64,000 nt of DNA from Quercus robur (Eukaryota > Streptophyta > Magnoliopsida > Fagales > Fagaceae): contig NC_065541.1 in assembly GCF_932294415.1 (NCBI RefSeq), positions 56,708,290 to 56,772,289 of the forward strand, written 5' to 3'. Both the position numbers and the translations under genes were made by a program. Under the pieces are notes generated by a model that had not been told where the DNA came from, did not search any database, and saw nothing but the letters and a program-made list of their open reading frames with translations. Below are positions 44,050 through 55,305 of the stretch, one piece after another (position 1 is the first letter of the stretch; the number at the start of each line of letters is the position of its first letter).

Positions 44050-44339
44050 CCCTAATCACTAGAACTTGTGCTTCTTTATTTCTTTTACACAGTATGACAA
44101 GAGTCTATTAAATTACATACTGCTCAGAAGAACTTCAGACTGAGCGAGGACCACCTACATCATCATAGAAAGAGAACCAAAAAATTGAGATGATCCAAAA
44201 TAATTTAAGCCAGAGCATCAATATTCAACTACACTGGTCCTTGCTACAGCAACCACAAATGTGCTCTGGTGAGAATTCAGAGCAGTCTTAAGCAACCTTG
44301 CTGGGAGAATATGATGAGCAGCATGCAGCATTATGTCTC
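44050..44339 (-). other. Probable last exon (3'UTR) of the U11/U12-31K gene
   Basis: On minus a strong acceptor (CTCTCTCTTTTGCAG/GAGAC) is at 44340. The sequence ends near an AATAAAG signal (about 44075). A matching donor, AAAT/GTAAGT, lies 38 bases after the U11/U12-31K stop (intron 44340-45800). A donor this close to the stop would not be expected to trigger nonsense-mediated decay. A 40-codon frame through the exon ends at a stop near 44220 and could instead be a coding end of another transcript. No transcript evidence is available here. Confidence 0.45.
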
Positions 44340-45838
44340 CTGCAAAAGAGAGAGTTGGTTTGGTTAGCCCCAATATCCGAGTAATCCTGATATTAGCAGC
44401 ATAAGTGTACTAATTATTACCAATGTTTTATCTGATAACTTCCTCTGTATTTAGCCATACAACCTATTGTCAATACATAATATCTTATCTTCTCCTATAC
44501 TCCCCATCCAAACATATTATTTTTAGATAGGCAAAATTAATTTTATTGAAACAAGACTACCTAGTGAAAATAGTCACGAAGTAGCCTAAAGAATTAGAAA
44601 CGAAAAACTATCTACATATGCATCAAATCTATGAAAGAATTAATAGAGTTGCTATCTGTGAGACCCAAAGCAAAGGACCACTCATAAAGATAACTAACTA
44701 CTACTACTACTACCATGTTCTTTTTTGTTTTGAAAAAGTGGTTAATTCAAAACAACTCAAGTTCAGTCATTCTTGAGTTTATCCTAATCAATCAACAAAC
44801 CTAAACCCAGTATCCCCTATTGTAGACTCTAAATCATATATTTCCCCAAACCTAGCCATTTGAGCAAGCAGTAACATCCAGGTCACCATATTTATCATAC
44901 ACAAAGTTGGTTCATAAATTTCAAGGAATAAACCAAAACAAGCATCAAACTTATCCAAATAACAAAACATTTGAGCAAGCAAATTAGGCCCAGGCTCAGG
45001 TAGCTTGGTTTTTTATTCAGGCCTCTGAAAACAAATATATCGTCTCTTTGCAAACTACATATGAAAGCCCTAACGAAACAAACACATCTAAACCAAATTA
45101 AAATGAATGCATATAACCCAGAGAAAGAGAACTCCCTAACAACTTTACTCAACCTCTTTTTCTACAAAGGCTAGAAAAGAAGGAACAGGGAAAAGCTTAT
45201 GTTTTAATGAATCACTTGTAGATATATTGCTAATACACAAAGAGTTAATGGTATTTCACGATGACCAGTCGATTGAGGCAAAGCAATACTTGAAACAGCA
45301 ATCCATAAGATAGGAGACACACCTTCATTTATAAAATCTATGCAAACAAATTCATCCAAGTAACATGGCTGCTCAACAAAACCATTAATCATTGATACCT
45401 ACAAACTTCCTGTAACCCCAAGTTTACAAAGAATAAACCCCACTACCTCCAATGTCTAGACAACTAAGAGAACAGTACAGAAACTTTCAACCATGTCCCC
45501 CAATCTCATGTTATGGTTTCCCAACACAATCATATATAGCTCTACATACAATAATCCCATCAATCAAAGAACCACCCTCTGCAAAATTAACCAAAACTGA
45601 TCTTATCTTCACAATTCAGGCACATCCAAATATGTCAATGATAAAAATCAAAACTAACAAACCCCCTAACTTGACATCCACTACCATCTAAACCACGTAT
45701 TTTCAATTGGCATCTCTTGGTATTTCCAATGGAAAGGTTCAAACAAAGTACAAACAATTAAAACACATCAAATAAACCAGTGAGGTTCGATTAAACTTAC
45801 ATTTAAAGCATACCCAACACAACAAAATTTGGTTTTTT

Positions 45839-46052
45839 TCACTCATCCTCTTCACTCTCATCGCTGAAGTAGCTAGCTTTCTTAACTTTCTTCCTCTTCT
45901 TCTCCTCAACCTCAACAACCCCATCAGTCAACAACCGCTGGTTAGCCCCACCGTCCACCACCGACGCCCAATTATCATCCTCCAATCCCACCACCTCTTC
46001 CTCCTCCTCCTCCTCCTCATCATCATCATAACCACGATCTCCAATCCGAAAC

Positions 46053-46083
<31 letters not shown>

Positions 46084-46651
46084 GTGGCTTTTTGGGAACA
46101 GGTCGCTCCCTAGGACCCAGCTGATTCTTAGGACACTCATAGGAAAGGTGCCCATCGTCCCCACACTCATAACACCGAGACTTATCCTTGTACACGCGCT
46201 TCCGAATAAACTCAGGAGCTCGCCCATTGTCGGCGGCAATGGAAGCCGAGATGGTTCGTCCATTGAGGATCTTCCCGTGCATTTGACGCGCGGCGGAGAG
46301 AGCGTGGTCCTGGGAGACGAACTGGACGAAAGCGACGCCGCGGCTTTGGCGGGTGACGCGGTCTTTGAGGACGGTGACGCGGGCGATTTTGCCGAAGGTG
46401 GAGAAGAAAGTGTGGAGGTCGGAGTTGGTGAGGGTGTAGTCTAGGTTTGATACGTAGAGCGTTGATTTTGATGGGGCTAGCCCTTTAGACCCACCTTTGG
46501 TTTTGGCGGCTCTGTTATCGTTGGCGTTGGGGTTTTGTTGGGGTTTTGAGGTTGTGGTAGATGCTGGGTTTGAAGAAGAGGAAGAAGGGTAGCGGTAATA
46601 GAAGGTGTCGTCTTCATCGTCGCTGCTATCGGTTTGCTTCTTCCGCACCAT
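45839..46651 (-). CDS. U11/U12 small nuclear ribonucleoprotein 31 kDa protein, 270 aa
   Basis: A single uninterrupted coding exon on minus. The protein is a component of the U11/U12 di-snRNP that recognises U12-type (minor) introns; the animal counterpart is ZCRB1. Residues 62-142 form an RRM with RNP2 LYVSNL (65-70) and RNP1 RGVAFVQF (104-111). A CCHC zinc knuckle follows (C160, C163, H168, C173 in [14 protein letters not shown]). A basic PVPKKPR segment, ten glycines in a row (191-200), an acidic run ([11 protein letters not shown]), a lysine-rich KKRKKVKK and an acidic tail follow. The N-terminus is serine- and asparagine-rich. Domain order and length match the plant family. The polyglycine (CCG/CCA repeats, 46051-46083) and polyglutamate (TCC repeats) runs are likely length-variable. 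Confidence 0.96.
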
Positions 46652-46689
46652 GGTGCCTTTTCTCTCTCGACTGTTCTCTTTGCCACTAT

Positions 46690-47860
46690 TTGTTTTAATT
46701 TTTTTTTTTTATATATGAAATTTCTGGCTTTTTTTTTTTTTTTTTTTTTTTTTTTCGCCCGTATAGCACAATTTAAGAAAATTTTAAGTGAGACACTTCC
46801 GATCAAACTCTTGAAAGTCTCAAGCGAAACTCAAGTCTCAAGCAAGCATTATGGGCTCACATGGCCATTTGATTAAATGGATTTGTTAACGGATGCTTTT
46901 AGAGCAATTATTAATAAACTATAATAAAAAAGTTTTGATACCACTTTCATGAGAAATATAAAAAATTGCCAATAATATTTATTGTTTTATTATTCTCTCA
47001 ATAAAATGTTTCTAAAAATAGCTCTTAAACCAATGCCCTTAAGGTATTGGTTAACATTTCCCTTAAACATAATACTTGGAACTTGAGTTTATTTCACTTT
47101 ATTCGAGTTCTAAAAAGTACTATATAATTAAATAAGTTTGACATGATATTTTTCTTACAATTTTTATAAAACTATGTTATTTGGCAAAATTATCTTGAAA
47201 TTTCATCATATATATGCATATCTTAGTTTTTTTTATAAAAAAAAAAAAAAAATTATTATGGACAAATAATGGCTACAACTTAATATGCCTATATTTTGAA
47301 AATCTTAGATTGCATGTTCTTTTAAGATCTTAACATGCGTGTCAAATTTTGTATCAATCATATATTTTTTATTATTCAATCTCCGTAAACCTATTTTTTT
47401 GCACATAATTTTATACTACAAAATTTAAAATTTAAATATTTGATTGACAATTTAGATATCGTTCTTTGATCTTCTATAAGTTTGCACATATGGAGGGTAT
47501 AAGAAGAAAATATTATTCAAATGTGAATTTATCAAAATTCACATCCGATAAAAAGATATTTGGTGAAGTTGTAGTCCTTGGTTACAATTAAGTTTATAAT
47601 CAAACTTTTTCTATTTGTAATCCCCAAATATTTGTCTCTCATTCTCTTTCAAAACTCTCACAGTCGCCCTTCCATTTTCAATTTCATCTCTATCTTAACA
47701 ATAATGGAGTCATATTATTAAGAAAAGTAAATTACCTCTATCTTGCCCCATTCCTAACTTACCTCGCTTTCACCATGTGCTGGTTTTACCAACCTTACCC
47801 CACCCTATAACAATCCCTAATAATTTTATTAACATATCAAAAGGACAGTAGAGTTCCTTG
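46690..47860. other. Upstream of U11/U12-31K; AT-rich, no gene seen
   Basis: Starts with a T-run of about 28 (46728-46755) close to the U11/U12-31K leader, then AT-rich sequence with A/T homopolymers. No exon, RNA gene or classifiable repeat seen. Confidence 0.4.
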
Positions 47861-47869
47861 CTCCAACAA

Positions 47870-48463
47870 TTGATTAAACTAGTTTACATCTTCTAAGGGA
47901 TTGTGATGCAGTGAGGAGGTTGTGGTGTCAAGCTGATACTAATAGGCGTGATAACAGGTTCTTTAGTGCAGACCTGGGCTTTGGGTTGTGGAAGAACTTG
48001 TGTGATAATACGAATTATGGCAATCACAATATTACTTGGAGCTATTTCTTTGGTTTTTGCATTTGGAAGCTTTGGTTATTTTGCAATAGATGAATATTCG
48101 AACCAGGTGACTCAAGTACACTTGCAGTGGAGGAAATCAGAAACATGGCAGTGGAGTTTTCCTTCTCTGCTGGGAAGGTGAAGCATACAAGTGGCAGGTT
48201 CCCAATACAGGTTAGATGGAATAAACCTGATATAAACCGGATTAAGTTGAATACTGATGGTTCGGCTTTAGATAACCCCGGGCTAGCTAGTGGCAGTGAT
48301 CATAATGGTAATTGGGTATCAAGTTTTGCCAAAGCTCTTGGCATCACTACTAGTTTTGAGGCTAAACTATGGGCTCTTTGTGATGGTCTTAGACTAAGTT
48401 CCTCACTTGGGGTTCAAGCACTGGAGATAGAGTTAAATGCAAAAGTTGTTGTGGATTGGATAT
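47870..48463 (+). pseudogene. LINE-type RNase H domain remnant, 5' part
   Basis: Frames read RRLWCQADTNR (zf-RVT end), then IWKLWLFCNR, then an RNase H-like domain: RWNKPDINRIKLNTDGSALD, SFAKALGITTSFEAKLWALC, DGLRLSSSLGVQALEIELNA, KVVVDWI. The first acidic residue (NTDGS) and the Glu (FEAKLWAL) are kept. The third position, normally Asp in IELD, is Asn here (IELNAK), so it was probably inactive. The frame is cut at 48463 by an LTR insertion and resumes at 55306. Confidence 0.75.
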
Positions 48464-49178
48464 TATTAGGACATATGTGATTCACTTGTTAAGAACATAT
48501 GTCACTATTTTATGTAATTGACTAATCTTTTGACAAAACGCACTTTACTTGTAATTGAATAAATCTAGGATGTGTTTAATGCTTCAAGAAACCTTATTTC
48601 AAGTTCAAGTGTTAAAATCATGCAAGTCCGTCTAAGATTCAAGTCTAAAAAGTGCCTGTCATTAAAGCTCAACAGCTAACTCGATAGATAGGTATCTATC
48701 GAGGTTTATGAAAAACAGAGTTTCAGTTCTGTTTTGACTCCAATCCGTGATTGTATATTTGGGCTTTCTTTTCTCACAACTCTAGACATATAAAAGGATT
48801 ATTTTAAGAGCCGTCAAAGGTAACACAAGTTGCACAAATATTGAGCAAAGTTTGTTCAAGCAAATTGTGACCGGAAACAAAATTTGCCCTAGTTCATCTT
48901 TCTTGTGAAGAAGCTGCTGTGTTTGTACACCGTAGAGTTTTGTAACCAAGAAACTTCTTGATCTTCATTGTGTGATGAATTGAAGAACTTTGTAGCCAAC
49001 AACCTTCTCTAGTTGGTGATTGAAGTCGCGTACTAGGATCCACGCAATTGGTTAGTCACGTACTGGGAGCCGTGCATTACAATGAGAGATTGTCACTACA
49101 AAACAAATCCAATTGGGTATTGGGGTAAGGGTTAAACTGTAGGTTGGTATAAGGTACTAAGATTCTTTTACTTGTAAC

Positions 49179-50289
49179 TGAAAGTTCAAAAACGTGTACA
49201 AAAACACTTTTGAACGTTTAGACCCCCAAAAACCAATTTAATCAACACACGCAATATGTTAAACAATAGTGTGCGGAAACTTAACATATGCTATAACATT
49301 GTATTGATTAAACAACTATCTAAGCCACAACAAAATAAACCACAGCAGATAAATGTAAAGGCAGAGATAGAGAGGAAGGAAGATGCAAACACAGCGATAA
49401 CACCAGATATGTTATCGAAGAGGAAACCGAAGACCTCGGCGAAAAACCTCTCCGCCGCCCTCCAAGCGGTAATCAATCCACTAGAAAATACAGTTGGGAT
49501 ACAAGGACAGCAATAGACCCTCCAAGCCTAATCTACCCAATGCACCTAAGCCCTCCAAGCTTCTTACTCCAACGAGGTTGCGCCGAACCTTTTTCTTTTC
49601 TAGCTTTCCGGATTCCGCTACTTCACCGTAGCATCAACCAATAAAGATTGGCTCCTTCCTAACTGCTTCCCAGAACTCCAAACGACTGTCTCACAGAGAT
49701 GATAATGGTGAGAACCAGGTTTGGTATAAAGGCCTCTCAAGGATTTGACAATGGAGAGGAAGAGAGTGAGGGATTTTGATGAGACTCTAAGGTAGAGATT
49801 GTGGGTAAAACAATCTGGTTTTTCTTTAGGGTTTCTCTCTCAAAATTCTCTCTGGAAGCTCTCTTTCAATCGTGGGTTAAAAGGGTATTTATACTGAAGA
49901 GGAGTGGAATGCGAAACGTCAGGTTTTTCCAAAACAGGGGTGGCTCGCGGCTTGACCTCGCGGCTTGACTAAGTCGCGAGTTCCAGTCGCGAGTTAACCG
50001 TATGGCCAGTTGTCCTGTTTTGTCCTGTAGTGCTCCAGCTAGCATGACTGTTCATCTTCCAGCATGCTTGGCACGTGTGCAGATTCTGGCGGGTTGAAGC
50101 CGCGAGTCCAGTCGCGAGTCCCAGCCGCGACTCTCTGTTTTCTTGCACACTCTTGAGCAATCTTCACACTATCTCACTCACTACCCTTACAACAATCCCA
50201 CCTAAATACAGGGTTACTAAATGCTGAATTACAAGCAAATTTGGCACGGAATAAAGCCAATTAGATGGTTGAATAAATTCAACCTTACA
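49179..50289 (-). repeat. 3' LTR of the Copia-like element
   Basis: 1111 bp, near-identical to 53937-55046. It contains a cluster of TCGCGA/CGCGAG motifs at about 49945-50135 and a GGTATTTATACTGAAG patch near 49887. Short open frames inside (such as 49256-49516) are duplicated exactly in the other LTR and have no known similarity. Confidence 0.95.
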
Positions 50290-50302
50290 ATCTCCCCCTT
50301 TG
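50290..50302 (-). other. Polypurine tract of the Copia-like element
   Basis: Minus strand AAAGGGGGAGAT directly abuts the TG of the 3' LTR, the expected plus-strand primer position. Similar AGGGGGAGA boxes recur further inside, between about 51240 and 51395. Confidence 0.8.
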
Positions 50303-52837
50303 GCTATTCCGTGACAAAACCCTAAAACAGACTCTAGACTTAACATGTGAGTTGGGAACAGTTGAACAAAACTCACTCACACCTAACTCTAGAAGCTGTA
50401 AAGCACTTGAATCAAATGAACATAACCTCCTGAAACACAACAATACACCATGATCATTGTAAGCAGAAAATTCTAAATGCATATGAAACAGGCAAAAAGA
50501 GATCAAGCATAAGATGGAGTTAATGAACAAACCATGGCTTGATCAACCAAGTGAACACCACAAAGTAGTGATCACAGTGTTCATTCACACATGGAATGAA
50601 CACAAGGACATACAAGTTAACAAGCACAAGGCAAGACACTTGTATGTTCAACACTCAACCAATGCATAGCACACAAGGCATATGCATCTAGGAACAATCC
50701 TACAAGGGCACAAGAGTGACAGTACATAAACCACAATGCTGAACATTTAGATTTAAAATACTGATTTCACATAGCATAAAGGCTGCACTTAAGCATGGTA
50801 CAAACCACAAGGCCTACAAACTATGCATAAAACATAAACCCTCAAAGCTTACAAAAGCATATGGGTACAAAACATTATATTGAATAAAAACTTAAACAAT
50901 ATAAACTAAAAGTGCTTTAAAATTTCTCCCTTTCAAAGAGATGAGAAGCTGTGATGCACTTGGAACATATATGTACTTGTGCCCTGAAACACTTGCACAA
51001 ACCACATTAGACCCTCAAGGTAAAGTACGTAATAAATGACAAGTATAGAAATGACTACAATGATCACATAGCAAAGCAAATGATCATCTGAACATGCATT
51101 CAATGAAGTATAATAACATAGGGATATATGCATGTCCAAAGCACAAACATGATGCAATGAGAACACCAAAGCATAACACAAAGCACCATAAAGCTAACAA
51201 GAAAACAAACAGAACAAGGTTTTCTAGTTAACACAATGTCTTCTCCCCCTTGGTATATGCATCTCCCCTATGGAATATCTCTCCCCCTACAAATGTGCAT
51301 GAGAAATAGAATTTCTCCCCCTAAGGATGTGCACAAGAGTCATATAGAAATGACAGAATACTCCGAAACATACTCTAGAGTATACTCTCCCCCTTTTTGT
51401 CAGGAATAGACAAAGGGTCAAGAAGAAACGAGGGTAAGATATGAAGGTATGAACAATGCTAATGATGCATGAGGGGAAAAAAGAAAAAAAATTTTTTTTT
51501 TGAAAACAACTTTGAAAATAACCCTCAATATGCAAAACACGCGATTTTCGCGACTGAGTTAAGTCGCCAGGGCAAGCCGCCAAAACGCTCAAAGACAAAA
51601 TTTTGAAAAATTTTCTAAGTGTTTTTCGCGACTGAAGGGTCTACCCGCGAGGGAGTCGCGAGCTGAGCCGCCAAAATCTCTGAGTAACCCTCGCGACTGG
51701 ACCTTCCACTCACGAACAAGTTGCCAAAAAAGACCCGCGAAGACGCGACTGAGTCTCGCTACTTGACTTACCCGCGACTGAGTCGCCAAAACAGGGCAAA
51801 ACTGTATTTTTGAAATTTTCAGATTTTTCCAGCAAAATACTTTCCAAAAACACCTAAAACACTCAAAAATCTTTTTGTGCTTGAATTAACAAAGATTGAG
51901 CATGTGAAAACACATTTTATCAAGTACAATCACACAAATGAATATGGCATTTATCAAACATAAACTTGTGTGATGTGTGTGGATATCAACAATGAAATAG
52001 TCCTTTGTCTAATGTGAAGCTTCAATGATCAATTCAACCAAGGCATACACAATTAGCACTAGATCATGTGACCAATCTCAATTATAGAAATATGAATATA
52101 TGACTTCCCACACAACTTGATAACATAACTTGGAGCTTTTCATTTGACTCCACTAACAATCATAACATTTGATCTTTTTGATCTATTGAGGCAATCATCT
52201 CTCATTGTGAAAGGGATAGACAACATTTTTCTTTGAAGAACAGGCCTTTGGCCTTTTTGAAAGAAATTTCACTTTTAATATAAGGTCGCTTACCCTTTTT
52301 CCTAGTCAAATACTAGAATGTGCGACAGGCTTTTGCAGCTCAATATCTCTTTTCATTTGGAGATTTACATTTGGTGAGCTCTTTTTAGCAAAAAAAATAA
52401 AAAGTGGGAAGATATATAGACACAAGTCTATGCATGTCTCAAGATCAACATAACCATTCACTAATCATTCATGACAAGTTTGGAGATCTATTTACAACAA
52501 TCACATAGATTTCAAGATTTCTTCCACAGTGATATGAGTGCAAAGAAACAAGCAATGCTCGAAAATGCACAAAGCCATTAGCACAAAGGTACAAGGCAAA
52601 ACAAGTTTTGAGACAAAACTCAACAACGTCGATCAAGCTTTTTGATTTTCTACTTTTTATGTGGTTTTGGATTTTTACACACACAAACCAAAGACATAAA
52701 AGTAAGATCAAAACAAAAACAAAACAATGCATATAAAGATATGCATGATGCACAAATGCATGACAATGAAGCATCTAATGCATAAAGGGTCCTACAAAGA
52801 TCGAAAGAATTAGATCAAGGACCAAAGGAGCAAAAGC
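50303..52837 (-). other. Non-coding interior of the Copia-like element
   Basis: About 2.5 kb where pol would normally lie, without recognisable pol motifs. It holds several polypurine-like AGGGGGAGA boxes (51240-51395) and a second cluster of CGCGACTGAG/TCGCGA motifs (51541-51790), similar to those in the LTRs. The remainder is A-rich on plus. Confidence 0.7.
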
Positions 52838-53860
52838 TCAACCAGAGGAACCCTTCCTCATCCAAACAGAACAATTGTTTGGAATGAGTGTCTCATGAGA
52901 AGTGAGACGAGGGTTGGAAGAATGAGAACCGGAGATGCACATAGACAAGGAGTTAAGAGCATTAAACACTTTCTTTAACAACATGCCATTATCACTCAAA
53001 TCCGGTTTATCCTTTTTAGCACAACTTCCAAGAAGCTCAAGTTTTTCTTTTCTTTTGATTCTTTTAAAAGCATGAAACTTAGAGCATTGAGGTCTTAGAT
53101 GACCAAAGGCACCACAATGGTGACACACAATGTGTTTAGGTCCACTAGGCCTTTTGGGAAGGGATCTAGCAATATGGTTTTGTTCCCTCTTCAACTTATG
53201 ACATTGAGGTCTTATATGACCAGTCACACCACAATGGTGGCAAGTTGGAACAAACTTAGATCCATCCAGAGCCTTAGGTTGAGACCTAAACAGAGGCTTT
53301 GACTCAACAGCCTTTCTCTCCACATTTTGATTTCTTTTATGTGGAGGAATGTACACCGATTTGTCCTTTAAGGTAGAACACACACTAGGCACAAAATCGG
53401 GTATCACAACATGATTGCAACAAATATTTTCATCCTTTTTAACAATAGGTTCAGCAATCAAACACTTGGCATGCATCTTAAGAGATTCATTTTCACATTT
53501 AAGATCATCAACAAGTTTGTTAGACAAAACAAGTTTAGCATCCAAGTCCATATTCAAACATTCAAACTCTTTCAGCTTTTCAAGAGAAATTTCAGCAAGT
53601 TTTTTATATTTCTCAACCAATTTGTTGGATTCATTGAGCTTAGCAATCAAATCATCCTTTTCACAAAATAACTTGCTCAAATTCTTTTGAAACTTCTTAG
53701 CATTTTTCTTCAAGAGTTTGTCAACAACACCCATGGATTCAATTAACATGTCATCACAATTATGAGGATTAGCACTCATAGAGACATTTTCACAAACACG
53801 TGGCATGTTACATTCATCACCAACCAAATCATGCAAAGAGGCATACAAAGCACAATCCAT
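52838..53860 (-). CDS. Gag-like protein with coiled coil and two CCHC knuckles, 340 aa
   Basis: The start ATG (53860, context CCATGG) lies about 65 bases inside the primer site. The ORF can be extended into the LTR, but that is unlikely to be coding. Residues 1-60 are MDCALYASLHDLVGDEC-type sequence. Then comes a long heptad-like helical region rich in K/L/E (KKNAKKFQKNLSKLF, KLNESNKLVEKYKKLAEISL, KLKEFECLNMDLDAKLVLSN). Then two zinc knuckles, CHHCGVTGHIRPQC and CHHCGAFGHLRPQC (C-x2-C-x4-H-x4-C), separated by a basic linker. The usual N-terminal UBN2 gag domain of Copia elements is absent. The layout matches the linker and nucleocapsid part of plant Copia gag-pol proteins. The ORF is fully open, consistent with recent insertion or with selection for an RNA-binding product. 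Confidence 0.85.
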   Translation of the reverse strand: MDCALYASLHDLVGDECNMPRVCENVSMSANPHNCDDMLIESMGVVDKLLKKNAKKFQKNLSKLFCEKDDLIAKLNESNKLVEKYKKLAEISLEKLKEFECLNMDLDAKLVLSNKLVDDLKCENESLKMHAKCLIAEPIVKKDENICCNHVVIPDFVPSVCSTLKDKSVYIPPHKRNQNVERKAVESKPLFRSQPKALDGSKFVPTCHHCGVTGHIRPQCHKLKREQNHIARSLPKRPSGPKHIVCHHCGAFGHLRPQCSKFHAFKRIKRKEKLELLGSCAKKDKPDLSDNGMLLKKVFNALNSLSMCISGSHSSNPRLTSHETLIPNNCSVWMRKGSSG

Positions 53861-53922
53861 GGCAAATAAACAAAAGGGGTCAAGGATCACACTTAGGTAT
53901 TTAAACCACAATAAGTGTACCC

Positions 53923-53934
53923 GCTCTGATACCA
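53923..53934 (-). other. Primer binding site (initiator tRNA-Met)
   Basis: TGGTATCAGAGC on minus, two bases downstream of the 5' LTR, is the standard plant Copia primer site complementary to the 3' end of initiator tRNA-Met. Confidence 0.92.
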
Positions 53935-53936
53935 AT

Positions 53937-55046
53937 TGAAAGTTCAAAAACGTGTACAAAAACACTTTTGAACGTTTAGACCCCCAAAAACCAATTTAAT
54001 CAACACACGCAATATGTTAAACAATAGTGTGCGGAAACTTAACATATGCTATAACATTGTATTGATTAAACAACTATCTAAGCCACAACAAAATAAACCA
54101 CAGCAGATAAATGTAAAGGCAGAGATAGAGAGGAAGGAAGATGCAAACACAGCGATAACACCAGATATGTTATCGAAGAGGAAACCGAAGACCTCGGCGA
54201 AAAACCTCTCCGCCGCCCTCCAAGCGGTAATCAATCCACTAGAAAATACAGTTGGGATACAAGGACAGCAATAGACCCTCCAAGCCTAATCTACCCAATG
54301 CACCTAAGCCCTCCAAGCTTCTTACTCCAACGAGGTTGCGCCGAACTTTTTCTTTTCTAGCTTTCCGGATTCCGCTACTTCACCGTAGCATCAACCAATA
54401 AAGATTGGCTCCTTCCTAACTGCTTCCCAGAACTCCAAACGACTGTCTCACAGAGATGATAATGGTGAGAACCAGGTTTGGTATAAAGGCCTCTCAAGGA
54501 TTTGACAATGGAGAGGAAGAGAGTGAGGGATTTTGATGAGACTCTAAGGTAGAGATTGTGGGTAAAACAATCTGGTTTTTCTTTAGGGTTTCTCTCTCAA
54601 AATTCTCTCTGGAAGCTCTCTTTCAATCGTGGGTTAAAAGGGTATTTATACTGAAGAGGAGTGGAATGCGAAACGTCAGGTTTTTCCAAAACAGGGGTAG
54701 CTCGCGGCTTGACCTCGCGGCTTGACTAAGTCGCGAGTTCCAGTCGCGAGTTAACCGTATGGCCAGTTGTCCTGTTTTGTCCTGTAGTGCTCCAGCTAGC
54801 ATGACTGTTCATCTTCCAGCATGCTTGGCACGTGTGCAGATTCTGGCGGGTTGAAGCCGCGAGTCCAGTCGCGAGTCCCAGCCGCGACTCTCTGTTTTCT
54901 TGCACACTCTTGAGCAATCTTCACACTATCTCACTCACTACCCTTACAACAATCCCACCTAAATACAGGGTTACTAAATGCTGAATTACAAGCAAATTTG
55001 GCACGGAATAAAGCCAATTAGATGGTTGAATAAATTCAACCTTACA
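53937..55046 (-). repeat. 5' LTR of the Copia-like element
   Basis: 1110 bp; see the partner LTR at 49179-50289. The CGCGAG motif cluster lies at about 54702-54892. Confidence 0.95.
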
Positions 55047-55305
55047 GTAACCTATTGTTTTGATAATAGTAGATTTTCAGGAGTGATAACCTTAAAATCA
55101 CTCGGTGGGGTTTTTACCGTGTAAGTTTTCTCCATTCGTAAACAAATCACTGTGTCAATTTATTTTCCACTGCATACTTAGTTTAATTGGTGATTTGTTT
55201 GTGCTACCACATGCTTTGCATGTTAATTTGATTAATTCATAAATTTGGCTAATTAATCAATTAATATATCATAAAGGGTCAATTCGTTTTTGGCCTATCA
55301 AATAT

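Larger units (their letters stand above)
49179..55046 (-). mobile_element. Young Copia-like LTR retrotransposon, gag only (non-autonomous)
   Basis: A complete 5.87-kb element in minus orientation. LTRs at 49179-50289 (1111 bp) and 53937-55046 (1110 bp) both run TG...CA on plus. They differ by about one indel (near 49589) and one G/A change (near 49948). The target duplication is GTAAC at 49174-49178 and 55047-55051. The primer site (minus TGGTATCAGAGC, plus 53923-53934) lies two bases from the 5' LTR and matches initiator tRNA-Met. The polypurine tract is at 50290-50302. Of the 3.65-kb interior only one gag-like ORF is coding; no protease, integrase, RT or RNase H was found, so mobility would depend on enzymes supplied in trans. 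Confidence 0.95.
48464..55300 (+). mobile_element. Solo LTR A, interrupted by a younger element
   Basis: LTR sequence lies at 48464-49178 and 55052-55300 (964 bp in total), starting TATTAGGACATATGTG and ending GGCCTATCA. The flanks GATAT (48459-48463) and AATAT (55301-55305) are a 5-bp target duplication with one change. The copy at 55433-56482 in opposite orientation supplies the full-length reference (TGTTAGG...CTATCA), so the first dinucleotide here is mutated from TG to TA. It split the RNase H remnant and was later split itself by the Copia-like element. Confidence 0.8.

Noticed and set aside
49256-49516. 86-codon frame present twice (also 54014-54274)
   Set aside because: It is duplicated only because it lies in both LTRs; no similarity, and its C-terminal part overlaps LTR non-coding motifs.
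49291-55046. Looking for CRISPR arrays, operons, prophage or ribosome binding sites in the repeat-rich right half
   Set aside because: Repeats are LTRs, MITEs and minisatellites in a plant nuclear context; no spacer-repeat arrays or bacterial gene organisation are present.
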